The notes under the pieces: model-generated
Told to the model about the DNA's origin: nothing
Databases searched by the model: none
What the model saw: only the letters and a program-made list of their open reading frames with translations
Part shown: positions 1-11,519 of the stretch, piece after piece
Layout of the letters: each line of letters opens with the position of its first letter
Position numbering within the stretch: position 1 is the stretch's first letter
Program-made: the position numbers and the translations under genes
NCBI GenBank assembly: GCA_900660155.1
Contig: CABFPE010000145.1
Coordinates: 857,404-921,403 of the forward strand
Origin: Hofstenia miamia
Lineage: Eukaryota > Xenacoelomorpha > Acoela > Hofsteniidae
DNA length: 64,000 bases
Direction of reading: 5' to 3'

Positions 1-605
1 ATATATCACTCTGTGAAAGCGATTGCTAAGATAAGATTTCAATAAACAAAGTAAATTTCCACCAATTCCAAAAAACCGTAATTTTGTGAGTAATTTGTAG
101 TGAGAAACAGAATCAAAGGCTTTTTTAAAGTCAGTATATAGAACATATGTAGGATGCGATAAGTCATTATTGAAGTAAACATAATCCAGATATAAAAGTA
201 ACTGACTATATGTATTTCTTTTATTTACGAAACCAAACTGTTGTTCAGATAAAAATGCTCGAAAATATTTATATAAATGTTTGTAAATTAGCTTTTCAAA
301 CATTAAAGATAATTTCGGTAATATACTAATAGGTCTGTAATTTGAGATTTCATTTTTTTGCCACTTTTGTGAATTGGAACAATGTCTGCAATTTTCCAAA
401 CATCTGGAAATATAACTGTTTTTAAACAATTACGAAATAGTAATAAGATATGAGGAGATAATTCTGTTGAAAATCTCTTCAAGAAATTCATTGAAATTTT
501 ATCACTCCCTATTCCATTTTTATTAGAAATTTCACTTATAAGCTTTATGATTTCTGTTAACGATATATTAATATTATTTAAATTTCGAGGCTCATTTTCA
601 CACAC
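1..605 (-). pseudogene. LINE reverse transcriptase, N-terminal half
   Basis: Two overlapping frames together show the RT fingers and palm. Positions 605-303 hold the early RT blocks (GIGSDKIS, IFPDVWKIADIVPIHKSGKK). From about 360 to position 1 a second frame continues with NYRPISILPKLSLM, FEKLIYKHLY, EQQFGFVNKRNT and DFKKAFDSV (RT motif A, with the first catalytic Asp). The frame change near 355 disables the protein. Motif C (YADD-type) would lie beyond the window. Confidence 0.8.
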
Positions 606-665
606 AAAATAATCATCTGATTGAAAGACTAAGTTGAAGAATAAATTGAATGCAGATGCAATTTC

Positions 666-1343
666 TCAATTACTATGAAAAATTTCATCTTTCCAATGCA
701 TTGGATAAATTGAATTATGTCTTTCTTGACAATGTAAGAGTTTGTAGCAGGCAACTGTAGAATTTTTATCTGAAAATTGTTCTATAAACGTTATTCTATC
801 TAATTCTATAGATTCAAAAAATTCAAGAGCACTGTTTAATAGTTCATAGTTATTTGTTCGCTTTTTTCGTAAATATGAATGATATATATTTAACTTATGA
901 ATAGTGTGCGAGGTAAAATAAGTTGGATACTGTTTACGTTTTTTTCTTTTAAGAGGAACATGCATTAATATAATTTCATTAAGACAATTATACCAGTAAT
1001 CCGGATAGCTTTGATCTATTGGATGAAAAAATGAAAAAAGTGATTGAGACAGATGAAGTGATAAAAGCTTATTGTTAGCTTGAGAAAAAGAAAATGTAAG
1101 CTCTTCAGAAAAACTACTTCTGCATGCATCAGCAATCTCAGATTCTAAAATATTTTCAATAGATGAAATTGAACATTTTGATGCAATAATACAATGATCA
1201 GATGGATTGTGTAAATAAGAAACGTTACCAATTACCTCGCAATGAATACTTTTAACAAATGTGAGATCCAAAATATTTCCATTTTTATGTGTGGGAAAAT
1301 TTATTATTTGTTTGTAGTCTTCCAAACATGAAATAAAATCCAT
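666..1343 (-). pseudogene. LINE ORF2 endonuclease C-terminus and linker
   Basis: A 225-residue open frame. The first 50 residues carry the end of the LINE endonuclease: NILDLTFVKS followed by the catalytic-loop signature SDHCII. The rest is the lysine-rich linker that normally joins endonuclease to RT (residues about 115-160 include LKRKKRKQYP). The frame ends in the linker just before the RT-coding stretch. The upstream endonuclease motifs (the ETWL-type and GDFN-type blocks) are absent, so the start codon is only the first Met of the surviving piece. It is not a functional protein on its own. Confidence 0.75.
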
Positions 1344-1345
1344 TT

Positions 1346-2345
1346 AATAGTTATTTATTGATAACCGATTTATCCAATCAACCTGTGAAATATTAATATC
1401 GCCTTGAATAATTGTTAGAATTCTTTGAGATAATAGAAACGGCGTTTTCAATCGACTTAATTAATTAATTGAACAATTTGTAACGATGAGAGGCATTGCT
1501 TCATTCAGAAACGAGCCGCGAATTATAATTTATAGTTAAAAGACTACTCTTACAAGCGTTGAAAGAAAAATTGCGGCAGTAGCTTTATGAAGAGGAGTTT
1601 TTTGAAAATGGGACTGAATTAATTGACTTGGAAAAAAGGATCAAGCTGTCATTTAGCTCATTGCATGTATTAAATCCCAGAGATTTTATTCTATTTTAAA
1701 CAACTGTTTCTTTGCCTGATATCAATAATGCTCATATTTAGAATTTAGTTAATTAAAACTAAATTGTTCATATGTGAGCATAATGCAGTATAAGAATATC
1801 CCAAATTTAAGTATTAAATTTTCAGTAACCGGTTTGGTGTATACTAGATAATTCTTTCTTACTAAATATTTTGTACCTATACATAGCTATTCGACCTCCA
1901 AAGTTGTATAATATTTTTAATATTAGGGCGAAATTGTTTGCTATATTTATATAATTACTTTGTTATTTTGATGTTTTGGGCCCCAAAAGGCTCCAAATTC
2001 CAAACTTGTGGCTCCAAACTTGTTTAGAATTGCCTATGATAAGTTTTATTTCTATTTTTGGAGAATACAAAATTGTATTTCCCGGTGCGGTCGCACCCTC
2101 TCAGTGACGCAACTTTTACTATAGCGTGCTAGCATGGCTCCAATCAATGACAAAAAAATTTCTTTATGAAAGTTTGTTTTTGCATTCTAAAATAACGATT
2201 GAGCAGATTAAAAATCACTAGTGCGCGCTTGACAAAATTTTGATAAACTATTTAATTTGTAAATTATTTTGTTGTTAAATTAAATAATCAACAGTGCGCG
2301 CTTAGCCTAAAAGCCATTTGGGGACAAAGCTAAAGTACTTACAGT
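1346..2345. other. No gene seen
   Basis: AT-rich sequence without a supported coding region. The 11-mer AGTGCGCGCTT occurs twice in the same orientation near 2,219 and 2,293, separated by an AT-rich stretch. I could not tie it to a known element. Confidence 0.5.
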
Positions 2346-2349
2346 AAGG

Positions 2350-2930
2350 AATATTTTAATTAAAAGGGGTCTATCAGCTGCTAGAATTGCTGCTCTGAAG
2401 TCATTTTTGTCGCATTTTCAAATGCGACGTCAAAAATTTTTGGTTCTTTCATCCCAAATATACCCTGAAAACTCTAAAACAAAGGGGATGAAAATGTATG
2501 GTTTGGGCGTTCATGTGCATCAGGTTTTAAAAAGATTGTTAAATTGGAAGGAATTATGACAGCACAGCGTTACTGTTAAATTCTTAGTGAAAATCTTCTT
2601 CCTTTTTTACCTCGCAATTCTTTTTATCAGTATGACGGAGCTCCGGAAAACAGAGCCCGTGATAAAGCCATCTGACATAAATATTATTGAAAATTTATGG
2701 GAAATTTTCACTACACAAAATATTTCTTGCTACGGAATATTTCTGTCGCGAGATATCGTACGAAAATTGAAAAAGTCAATGATACGTATCAGTCCAATCT
2801 TTCAAACCTTTGGACGACTGTAGAAAATGAATTTTATAAATTCCTGATCAGAAAATATCGGTTTTGTATGAGTCACTACCTGGAAGAATTCAATAAATTT
2901 TGGCAGCTCGTGGATTCCATATAAAATATT
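2350..2930 (+). pseudogene. Decayed Tc1-like transposase
   Basis: Scattered pieces in different frames match the C-terminal two thirds of a Tc1-family DDE transposase. Visible pieces are ENLLPF-like text near 2,590, QYDGAP (second catalytic Asp block) near 2,630, PSDINIIENLWEI (the third acidic block, PDLNPIENLW in intact relatives) near 2,667-2,705, and a C-terminal tail ENEFYKFL...LVDSI at 2,824-2,924. Several frame changes and stops separate them, so this is an old copy. I did not find terminal inverted repeats. The better preserved Tc1 element at 5,473-7,058 shares the same block order. Confidence 0.75.
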
Positions 2931-2939
2931 AGAAACAAT

Positions 2940-3730
2940 CTTTAATGAAATTTTTTATATTTCATAATACATATTTTCCGCTTTTGTTGTTGTATTTCAC
3001 ACTTTGGTAAAATACTTACATTTATATGAAGCATTACAATGAGTGCACTAACTTCAATTTCCACTTATGATTAACATAAAATGCATAAAATCTGTTAAAA
3101 ATGCAGTCGAAATGAGCTTTAATGAAGCACAAGTCTGGCACGGCACAAAATTCTATAAATTTTTCAATGAATGAAGAAAGCATCTTAGATTAAATCCTAT
3201 GAATGAAATGTTTTTGGCCAGAAATTTGCAAATTTATAGATTTAGAGAATCAAAATAACAAACATATTTGATACGTATATTTATGTCAGCACAGTTCTAA
3301 CATGTATATATATGTATATATGTCAGGCAACATTAGTAATGTCCTTATTCCTATTGATAAAGTGACTAGAATCCTGACATGTAATAACGGAATATGTTTT
3401 TCTTCAAATAAAATTTAATAAAATAAACTCTATAATTTTTTAAAAATATGAGTTAATGTTGAGGCAAAGACTATACATTCAGTTAAACAAAAGAAATTGT
3501 TAGAGAACATTGAATTTACGAAGTTTAAATGAATTTGGACACTACACAATTAAAAAATGTTTGTTACAATAGAATACATATTTTCTACTCTTCAAGTATA
3601 TGGAGTATATGAAGTGCATATCATAGCAAGGTGCATAGGCTAGAACTCTTTTATATGCGACTTCTATCTTTTTCCTTGTTATTATTCAATTCAATTTTTC
3701 TATTGAAAAATCGCCATTGGAAATATAATT
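2940..3730. other. No gene seen; short TATA/TATG tract
   Basis: AT-rich, no coding support. A short degenerate alternating tract (tatatatgtatatatg) lies near 3,302-3,322. Confidence 0.5.
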
Positions 3731-3734
3731 TTTG

Positions 3735-4265
3735 AAAATCTTCACAAGTTCTTTAAGAGGCCAACGACATATGTAATAACGAAATCTCTGTCAACTTTCC
3801 TGACCGAGATTGATCATACAGTGGCTTTTGTAGATGATAACGAAGCGTCATAATTATATGATTTTCACACTAATGTATGAACATTGCAAATTTCATTCGC
3901 GAGAAATTGAGGATAATATATCTCAGATTAAATAGTATAATTATGTGATATTGCAAAAAGCAAATCAATGTATGAATATTGTCCTTGATGATATATCAGA
4001 AAAATACAATAAAAAAACAAATATAATCCTACTTCTTCAAAAGAGTTATCATACGATAATCACAGTCCCAAAATCAGTGTTTGGGTTAAATGATGTCATT
4101 ACATGTAGTACGAACAGGACAAAAACTAAAATATGACATGAAAAAACTCCATCGGGGTAAAATTGTTTATCAAAATGTGTCAAGCATAAAAACGCAGAGG
4201 CTGTAAATTTACAATTTCTATTTATTGATCAATGCTGTTGATCATAAGAAACAAATTAAATTGTC
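3735..4265 (-). mobile_element. LINE-type fragment, related to 30,870-32,420
   Basis: This stretch matches, in inverted orientation, the two halves of the repeat at 30,862-31,263 and 32,137-32,340. Shared landmarks are the sequence around CTATTTATTGATCAATGCTG (4,219-4,238 here; its complement near 30,878-30,900), AGTTCTTTAAGAGGCCA and AGTGGCTTTTGTAGATGATAA. In the other copy the upstream part encodes recognisable RT text on the plus strand, so this copy is a minus-strand remnant of the same LINE. No intact frame remains. The pairing also shows that the 873-bp mariner in the other copy is a later insertion. Confidence 0.65.
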
Positions 4266-4304
4266 CAAAAATGACGAAGAAAAGAATTTAATATGTGTCA
4301 ATAT

Positions 4305-5102
4305 TGTTACATCATCACCCAGGCTGCGGATGTGCCTAATAACGTGGTACAGTTTAGGTATGACTGCCGGCAGATTCCATCGTGCAAGGTAATGAGTACT
4401 TTCACTCTCTCTTTTCTATCGTAATCATCATGTAATAACAGAGACAACTTAATTAGCGCTCCAAGGTTAATACAATTATTAATTGCTAGTATTTAGGTAG
4501 CATCTCAGAAGGTATCAAGAGAAAGCAAGCTGGGCCCGCTCGCCTGAAGCAGAGTCTTGGAGACAGTTCGTAGATTTCCCAACGGTTTGGCCCCATTCCA
4601 TCCATGTCCATCATTCCATCCACTACTACTCAGCTCAGTCTCACTGAAAGAGTTTTGTTATGTGTGCCTTACTTATGGTGTAATAAATACCAGCCACTAC
4701 TCTACTTAGTTCTAATTCTCAATTTGCCTAGATTCAATGTGTGAATATAATGAGATCACAACCGGATACTAACTGCCGCTGTATAGTTAAAAATAGTTAA
4801 TACATAATTAAAGGCAGTTTCCTACATCTAGTTAAAATATAAACATATATCGCAATAAGAGCTGACATGTACAACTGACGCAAGTACCAGTCGCTAACCA
4901 ATTTTTGATGTTCATGTAATTGTCTTCTGTGTGAACCAGTTATTAAGCTAAAATCAATGTGGAGCTTAATGTCCACATATATATACATATACAATATATA
5001 TATATATATATATATATATGTTTTATATTTAGACTGAAATTTTTATAAAGCAAGCAATGAAAATGAATGCAGTCTATCAAAATTTAACGAACGTAATGTT
5101 AC
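4305..5102 (+). repeat. LTR-like sequence, related to 39,969 onward
   Basis: A copy of an LTR-like repeat that recurs from 39,969. Both begin TGT(T/A)A and share a CACCCAGGC or CTACCCAGGC block, a TTGTTATGTGTGCC block followed by an AATAAA signal (4,682; 40,347), and a GC(A/-)G(C/T)TTCCTACAT block further on. It starts TGTTACATC and a TGTTACA lies near 5,098, which could mark the other end. It looks like a solo, worn LTR of a Ty3/Gypsy-type element. Edges are uncertain and no coding sequence is attached. Confidence 0.4.
4994..5019. repeat. (TA)n microsatellite
   Basis: Uninterrupted alternating TA tract of about 26 bases. Confidence 0.9.
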
Positions 5103-5808
5103 ACAAAATGGACTAGAATAAGAAATTTATGAATGGTTTTATTTATTTGAAATACAAGCTAACAACAATGCGGACTCAAAAATGTTGGGGTCGATATTCT
5201 TCTAAATTTGATAATTTTTTGTTATTCCATAATTTGAATGGCAAAATGTGGATTAGGACTACAATTGCAACAAATAGAAATTCTTTCACCCTTTGCTACA
5301 ATTTCTATTGTTTTTAGCACTGCAATCATTGTAATCAATAATTTTGAAAATTAAAAATAAAATTTCTTAACCGGAATTTCACCTGATTAACCAGCTCCTC
5401 TAGATTTACCGGTTTTAACCTGACCGGATTAACTGGACCAGATCCAGCACTAATATATATATACATAAACATCAGTAGTGACTAAAAGTAATGAAACACT
5501 GTGTTGTAAAATATTGAACCACCCACTATTGTGGAGACATGGTGGCTGGGAAAATGTCGATTGCACCATTGGTGTGGCAACATGTTGTTTACAACAATAT
5601 GAGGTTCAAAGCAATAATTTGTTATATTATTTCCACTCAAGTCCGACATCAAAGATTACCCTAGTCATCTGATGGTGATTAAAAGTATTGAAACACAAGT
5701 TTTGCAATTAAACTTTTCTATTTAATCTTTCAGAAACAGTTGTTTTCTTTAGTATATTATTGCGAAATACGAAATTGCTATATTTTACGTCTGGAAATGC
5801 CCAAATAC

Positions 5809-6074
5809 ACACCTGAGGAAATTAGAAATCTCATCATCAGCAAGCACTTGGAAGGTCTTGGAGTAAGGGCAATATCCAGGCTTGTCAATTCTTCAGCTAC
5901 AACTGTCAGTCGTTTATTTAAGAGTTTAAATGCAGAGGGGTACACCTGAGGAAATTAGAAATCTCATCATCAGCAAGCACTTGGAAGGTCTTGGTGTAAG
6001 GGCAATATCCAGGCTTGTCAATTCTTCAGCGGCAACTGTCAGTCGTTTAATTAAGAGATTTAATGCAGAGGGGT
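5809..6074 (+). repeat. 133-bp tandem duplication inside the transposase gene
   Basis: Two head-to-tail copies, 5,809-5,941 and 5,942-6,074, covering the first helix-turn-helix. They differ at 6 positions by my count. Because 133 is not a multiple of three, the native reading frame is broken across the junction. Confidence 0.92.
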
Positions 6075-6934
6075 CCACAGAAGTTAAAAAGAAAAGTGGG
6101 CGACCTTCTAAATCTACATCTGGAGATATGCGTTTGTTGTCCAGAATGGCTAGAGCGAACCCAACTCTTAATGCTACCCAGCTAAGGCAAGGATGGTGCA
6201 ATGGTGGGGCCTACAGCAAATCATCTGTGAGAAGAATTTTGCAGAAACTAGGTCTGGTCAGCCGTGTGGCAGCTCAAAAACCAAAAATCACCAGAAAGCA
6301 GCGGATGGCTCGACTAAATTGGTGTCGCTCAAATCAGGGCAACAGAGACCTAGACTGGGCAAACATTGTTTTTAGTGATGAAGCTAAAATAGAGTTGCAT
6401 CCACGCCGCAGAACTATTGTGAGACGACCTCCAGGTGCAGAGCAACGTGGGAAGCCAAGGTACACTGCAAAGACTGTGAAGTTTGGAGGCGGATCCTTAA
6501 TGATTTGGGGGTTCATAAAAAAATGTGGCCTCCGAAAAGTTGTTAGAGTTGATACAAACCTTAACAGTCGAGAATATTGTTCTCTTCTTTCCCAAAACCT
6601 ACTTCCTTACCTTAGCCCTGATGATGTATTCCAACATGACGGGGCTCCATGCCACACAGCACGCGCAACAAAGCAATTTCTTGAAGAGAATGGGGTTGCA
6701 CTTCTTGGAGACTGGCCATCTCAGTCTCCGGATTTAAATATCATAGAACATTTCTGGGCCATTCTTAAGAAGAAAGTGGCTGAACATCGCCCAGCCAATT
6801 TAGGCCTACTATGGGAGTTAGTGGAAAAAGAATTTTATGCTATTTCTGATGAAATGATAACTAATCTTTATGACTCACTTCCCCGAAGAATGGACACTGT
6901 GGTACGTTGCCGAGGCAATTTTGGTCATTATTAA
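5930..6934 (+). CDS. Tc1/mariner-family transposase (start disturbed by a duplication)
   Basis: A 334-residue open frame that would cut and paste the surrounding element by binding its inverted repeats. Residues 5-50 form the first helix-turn-helix (TPEEIRNLIISKHLEG...AISRLVNSS), followed by a KKKSGRPSK hook and a second DNA-binding region to about residue 120. The catalytic triad is visible: FSDEA (first Asp, about residue 150), FQHDGAPCHTA (second Asp) and SPDLNIIEHFW (Glu); I count 35 residues between the second Asp and the Glu. The genuine start is probably ATG 5,797 (MPKYTPEE...), but a 133-bp tandem duplication (5,809-5,941 and 5,942-6,074) shifts that frame to a stop at 5,947. The present ATG at 5,930 lies inside the first repeat copy. 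A near full-length protein could still be made from it, lacking only the first few native residues. Confidence 0.9.
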   Translation: MQRGTPEEIRNLIISKHLEGLGVRAISRLVNSSAATVSRLIKRFNAEGSTEVKKKSGRPSKSTSGDMRLLSRMARANPTLNATQLRQGWCNGGAYSKSSVRRILQKLGLVSRVAAQKPKITRKQRMARLNWCRSNQGNRDLDWANIVFSDEAKIELHPRRRTIVRRPPGAEQRGKPRYTAKTVKFGGGSLMIWGFIKKCGLRKVVRVDTNLNSREYCSLLSQNLLPYLSPDDVFQHDGAPCHTARATKQFLEENGVALLGDWPSQSPDLNIIEHFWAILKKKVAEHRPANLGLLWELVEKEFYAISDEMITNLYDSLPRRMDTVVRCRGNFGHY

Positions 6935-7059
6935 ACTTTTTATTTTGTAGATTTAGCTTTCTAATGTCTTCCTGTTTCGGTTTGTTAAAAATATATTTTA
7001 TCCATTATAGTGGAATGTATATTCTTCCTAGCTGTTTCATTACTTTTAGTCACTACTAT

Positions 7060-9555
7060 AGAACTGCAATTTAACAAATGCGTGCAATGACTGAGTGTTT
7101 CCGGCATATACATTCATATTTTGTTAGAGCATTTCTTTTTCATATTACTGGAATCATTTTATGCAAATAATATTATTCCTCTATTGCTGAATTACGTATT
7201 TTGTAAACCAAAGTAGGTGTTTCATTACTTTTATATAGTTTTAATATTTCTAGTCTAGTGTCTAAATCCATGTCTAAAGTTCAAAAGTACTGGAAAAATA
7301 ACAAAATGGTTATGCATAACATAAATTCCCTTTATATAGTTATAAAATGACGAAATATTTCTTCATCTTTTTAGTTAGTGCAAAAGTCAAGTTAATTTTG
7401 ACACACTCTAAGAAATGTCTAGATGCTTCATCACTTAAACAATTTAGGTAACAATTCCTCACCTAGAGATTAGGGTGTTTTACCTTAACTTTTAGGTGAA
7501 TTCCGTTAGGTTTACTCCTTAAAATGATTTTATTTTGAACATCTATGTGCATGCTTTCTTTATTTTTTTCACCTAAGCATTTAGGTGATGGATATATTCC
7601 TAAAATTTCACCTAAAAATATAGGTAACTTAGTCGTTTCGTGAATTTAGGGTTTTACCTATAAATTTTAGTTGGAGGATGGTAAGTAAAGAAAATTCGTT
7701 TTTAGTAAGTGTTACTGAAATATCATTGCATTGACAAGAAACTTAATTACTTATTAACTCAACAAAATTTGGTTTTAAGATCAAATATATTTGATTAAAT
7801 AATGCTCCTAACCAATTAATGGATGCAATAATAAAATATAAATTTAATGTATTAAATATAAAAATAATATCAAAAATTTTATTAAATTGAGTTGATCAAA
7901 ATTACAAAAATTTTCAATCATTTAAAAAATATTACTGCCGTACTTAAAATATTTTCATTTTATGAAGAAAAAATATTTTTATTAAAATATTATTTTCAAT
8001 TTTGAGAGTAAGATTTTTATTTCTATATTCTCTAGCCAGTGTACTTTTGATTTTCAAAAATGATTTAAATTTCAGAATCATAAAGTTTTTAATGCCTTGA
8101 TAAACCTAATCGATAAAAGTTGTACGTCGAGTTAGCTGTGTTTGATTTCTTATCATAATGTTCGATCACATCACAGACATTGTTGTTACGCACAATGTCT
8201 GCAATTTCAATACGAATAACACAACGCAATTTTATCAATTACCTTTAACATTAATGCTGTTCCCGCGTTATTTTTCTACAAATTTCAGTTACATAATGGC
8301 AGCATGCACATGTGAATTCGCTTCAGTCAGCAATGAAATTTAGCGCAGTGGATTACTTGAAGAGCTCTCTATAAAAACATTTATATTGAAATTGTCTGAG
8401 GAAAATATTTTGGAAATTTTTATTTGATGAAAGAGCAAGCACCAAGAAAATGTGTTTGGCCAATTTGCTATACAAATTTATGAAGTATTACCTAAGCTCA
8501 ACAATTATTCAATTCACTTTCTCAAAGATCATCTTAGTGAGCATCAGGTTAGTGATTCTATAAGTTGAAACTGGATTTGCATATTGAAGACGGTCTTTTT
8601 CAAGACTCTTGATAAAGTGATTTAAACATGTTTTTGCATTGTTTTTCTAATTTTTTCTTAAATTCGTGTAGAATTAGGGGAGTTCGATAATCAACGGACT
8701 AAAGTCAATCAATTATTAATCTACTACTACTAGACTTCAACATTTATTTTTTACCAAAATAAATGCAAGATTAAACTAAATGTACAAGTAAATTTAGAAT
8801 AAACAATTTATAAATTATGCATTTAATTAGTAAAATATACTACTAGAGTAACGTTTTCCACTTCCCAGGTAGTTCAGAAAATATTCTTTAAACATTGTTT
8901 TTGTGATATTAGTGCACTGCCTTATATCTGGAGATAAGCTGTTGATACATTTTGCAATCTTTTTTGTGCATTAATATGAACTTTTACTGTGTTGACCATA
9001 AAAATTTGTAAAGATTCAAAATCTAGATGTGATTTTTTGTTCCTGTTACATTTTTGTGGAAAGTTCCAATTTTCTGTTAATATTTATTATTTTGTTACTA
9101 TCTTATTCTCCTGTGAAAAAGCCCCTAATTCGATTTCCATAAATGTAACTGTTATCTACTGTAAATATATTTAAAAAATCAAATTTTTCAGCATTTTCCC
9201 AAATTTCTTTGTGCAGTATACTTATAGAAGTTTTAAAAATATTGGTGTCAAAACTATGCAAATCCGATCATTTTGCTAGTTTTTATTTAAAACAATCTAA
9301 TGGAAATTTTACAAATGGTTAATTTCAATTTTTCTTATACTTATTAGTGTTTGTGTAATTCAAATTTTCAAAAAAATTGCATTACTCACATTACACAGAA
9401 AATGATAGTGTGTTTTTTTGAATTTTTTTTATTATTATAATATTTTAATAATAAAGTGCAATTTGTAGATTAAGTCTGTTTAATATTAATCATAGTGAAT
9501 ATGATTATTATTTGTCTTAACCCGCATTTTATTTATTATGTATTTATTTTGTATT
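7060..9555. other. No gene seen; cluster of AGGTGA/TCACCT motifs
   Basis: AT-rich, no convincing coding sequence. Between about 7,435 and 7,670 the motifs TTTAGGTGA, CACCTAAA and close variants recur in both orientations about ten times, suggesting a small palindromic or satellite-like repeat. The rest is featureless to me. Confidence 0.45.
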
Positions 9556-9559
9556 TCTT

Positions 9560-10470
9560 ATAAAGGGCACAACCACAGCCAACTTAAATTTAAGTTGGGT
9601 GTGGCACAACCCTTTTAGTAGAAGCTCTAGTGTGCTTATTTACAAAATAATCTATAAATGTACAGTGTTAAGTTGTTCAATGAAGAGATAGGTCTTTTTT
9701 AAAAGTTGCTTTTTAGTGGCCTTTTTAGTAATTGGAACGGTCAGTGATGACCAGTGATAATAAATCCTGTAAATAGCATGGAGCCAAATTTCTATAGGTC
9801 TTCCAGACAATATCACATACTTTAAAAATAATTCTAAATTTGATTCTGAGCCAGTGCAGTTCAATGATAGCAGGGGATATGTGGTAATTATAGCCTAAAC
9901 AGAAAATGAGACGCGCACAGCGATTTTGGATAATTTGTAGTTTCTTGATTTGGTAGTCTGGAATATCTAAGAAAGAGAATTTGCATAATCCATTCTTCCA
10001 ATAACCAGTTGTTGTATTAGCATCTTTCCTTGAGTAATTGTCAGAAATTTATGAATCTGAGATTGAACATATATAATAGTTACAAGTTATAATAATAGAA
10101 CTAATTTGAAACTTCATTGATAGATCTGGTTCAAACAAACATCCTAGAATATTTAATGATTTATCAAGATTAATTGGAGCGACAGTTTCAGTTGGCTGAG
10201 TACCAATAAACATAATTTTGGTCTTTGATTTATTAAGGCGTTGAAAAGTTACTGTTAAAAGTTTGCAATATTCTCAAGGATAGCTTCAATATAATTCAGA
10301 TAATATTAAGTATCAATTTTCTTAAAAATCATAAAAATCTTGATACCGTCCGCATAGACATGATGATCATAGTCGAGTGACATTAGAAAAGAACTGTTAG
10401 AGTAATTATAAATAATAAAAAACACAGGCCTAAAAACAGTTCCTTGCTTAGTAAAATTACATACATTGCC
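9560..10470 (-). mobile_element. 5'-truncated LINE, RT C-terminus and 3' end
   Basis: Reading the minus strand, the sequence runs from just before RT motif C (YADGIKIF near 10,335-10,357, YADD-type in intact relatives) through KSKTKIMFIGTQ, NILGCLF and the C-terminal thumb with KLQIIQNRCARLIF, ELHWL and an ETYRNLAP-like block (here KTYRNLAP). This is the usual C-terminal arrangement of Jockey/CR1-group ORF2. Several stops and frame changes are present. The 3' end near 9,569-9,615 contains a short palindrome (CAACTTAAATTTAAGTTG) between CACAACC and GGTGTGG. Confidence 0.75.
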
Positions 10471-10479
10471 TTTCAATGA

Positions 10480-11515
10480 GGACATTTATCTAATAGTTTA
10501 AAATCTAGAAAACAATAATAATATATCATGACAGCAAAACAGATATTTCTTAGGTCAAAAATAACAAATATATTTATGCACTTTAAGTTAGAGAATTCAT
10601 GTACATACTGCAAATATGATACATCACCACGTAAATGTGGATATACAGGTATCATATACTATTTTACAGTGTATTATTACACACTTAGTGTATCTTGGGT
10701 TTTCCTACAAGAAATTGGTGAAAAAATCCAGCCCTAAGGAAGACTCACAAGACTTTGCGAGCAGCAGTGCAAATATGAGGCAGGAATTGTTATCAAAGTG
10801 GTATTCAAATGAAAATACTGGAATTTAGATGGTACAAAATAGCACTGCAATTATCTAAAGAACCAAAAATTCATGAAATTCTCTAAAAGTTATAGTTTTT
10901 GTAGCTGCAAAGCAACACTGATTATAAAAACGGAATTAGTCCAGTTTTTGAGCGTGGATAAATTTTTAAGCAGAAGAACTCTCTTCCACATGCAGATTTA
11001 GCACAAAAAGTATTTCTCTAGGAATATGACATTCAATTTCTTGACTAGTGGCAAGGTCTACCTACTTCAGTCCTACGCAGCACATCGCGGAACCCCATGG
11101 TTCGTGGAATTTAAAGAAGGGGAACTCATATAACACCATTACAAGCTCAAATAGGTAATTTTCAATTGTAGCAAGTCATCTCATTATGCAAGCTTTTTCA
11201 GTTGACGGTGTCAATGCATGATCACATTTTACATGAAGTCGTAATTTGTGTTATTTCTCAAAATTGTAAGTTTGGATATTTTAACCAATCCCACTACTTT
11301 TGCTTAAACACTTATCAGTCCTCAAAAATGAGCATTTGCAATGCAACCGTTTGTAAATCTCTAGTTGATGTTCAGCATCCAATTAAATACTCATCTTTAA
11401 AAATTAAAAAGTTCAAACAAGTTATCTTTAATAATAAAATTTTAGCTTTTTTCTGTACCAAAATGAAGCCACCTTGGACATGAAATTCATTGTATTAAAT
11501 TTCTAATTAGTGTTT
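10480..11515. other. No gene seen
   Basis: AT-rich with small open frames that lack recognisable domains or splice context. Confidence 0.5.
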
Positions 11516-11519
11516 TAAG

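Larger units (their letters stand above)
1..1345 (-). mobile_element. Jockey/CR1-like LINE fragment, cut by window start
   Basis: A non-LTR retrotransposon on the minus strand. Reading from 1,343 downward, the end of an apurinic-type endonuclease comes first, then a linker, then the N-terminal half of a reverse transcriptase that is still open at position 1. The order endonuclease then RT and the RT blocks (GIGSDKIS, WKIADIVPIHKSG, NYRPISILPKL, EQQFGF, DFKKAFDSV) are typical of Jockey/CR1-group ORF2. The RT reading frame changes near 355. The 5' part of the endonuclease is missing, so the copy is 5'-truncated or rearranged near 1,345. Seen directly: the motifs and order. Clade assignment is inferred from style only. 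Confidence 0.85.
5473..7058 (+). mobile_element. Tc1-like DNA transposon with terminal inverted repeats
   Basis: Terminal inverted repeats are readable by eye: left AGTAGTGACTAAAAGTAATG from 5,474, right its complement ending at 7,057. The right end is followed by TA; the left flank reads AT rather than TA, so the target duplication is imperfect. The element is about 1,586 bp, normal for an autonomous Tc1 relative. It encodes one transposase on the plus strand. A 133-bp tandem duplication at the start of the gene is its main defect. Part of a similar end (TGTTTCATTACTTTTAT) recurs outside, near 7,219-7,236. Confidence 0.93.

Noticed and set aside
4994-5019. TA tract as a promoter
   Set aside because: Simple microsatellite; similar tracts occur at 15.63, 33.28 and 48.10 kb without genes.
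5926-6201. Minus-strand frame over the Tc1 gene
   Set aside because: Antisense shadow of the transposase.
8158-8343. 61-residue plus-strand frame
   Set aside because: No signal peptide, domain or splice site; most likely chance.
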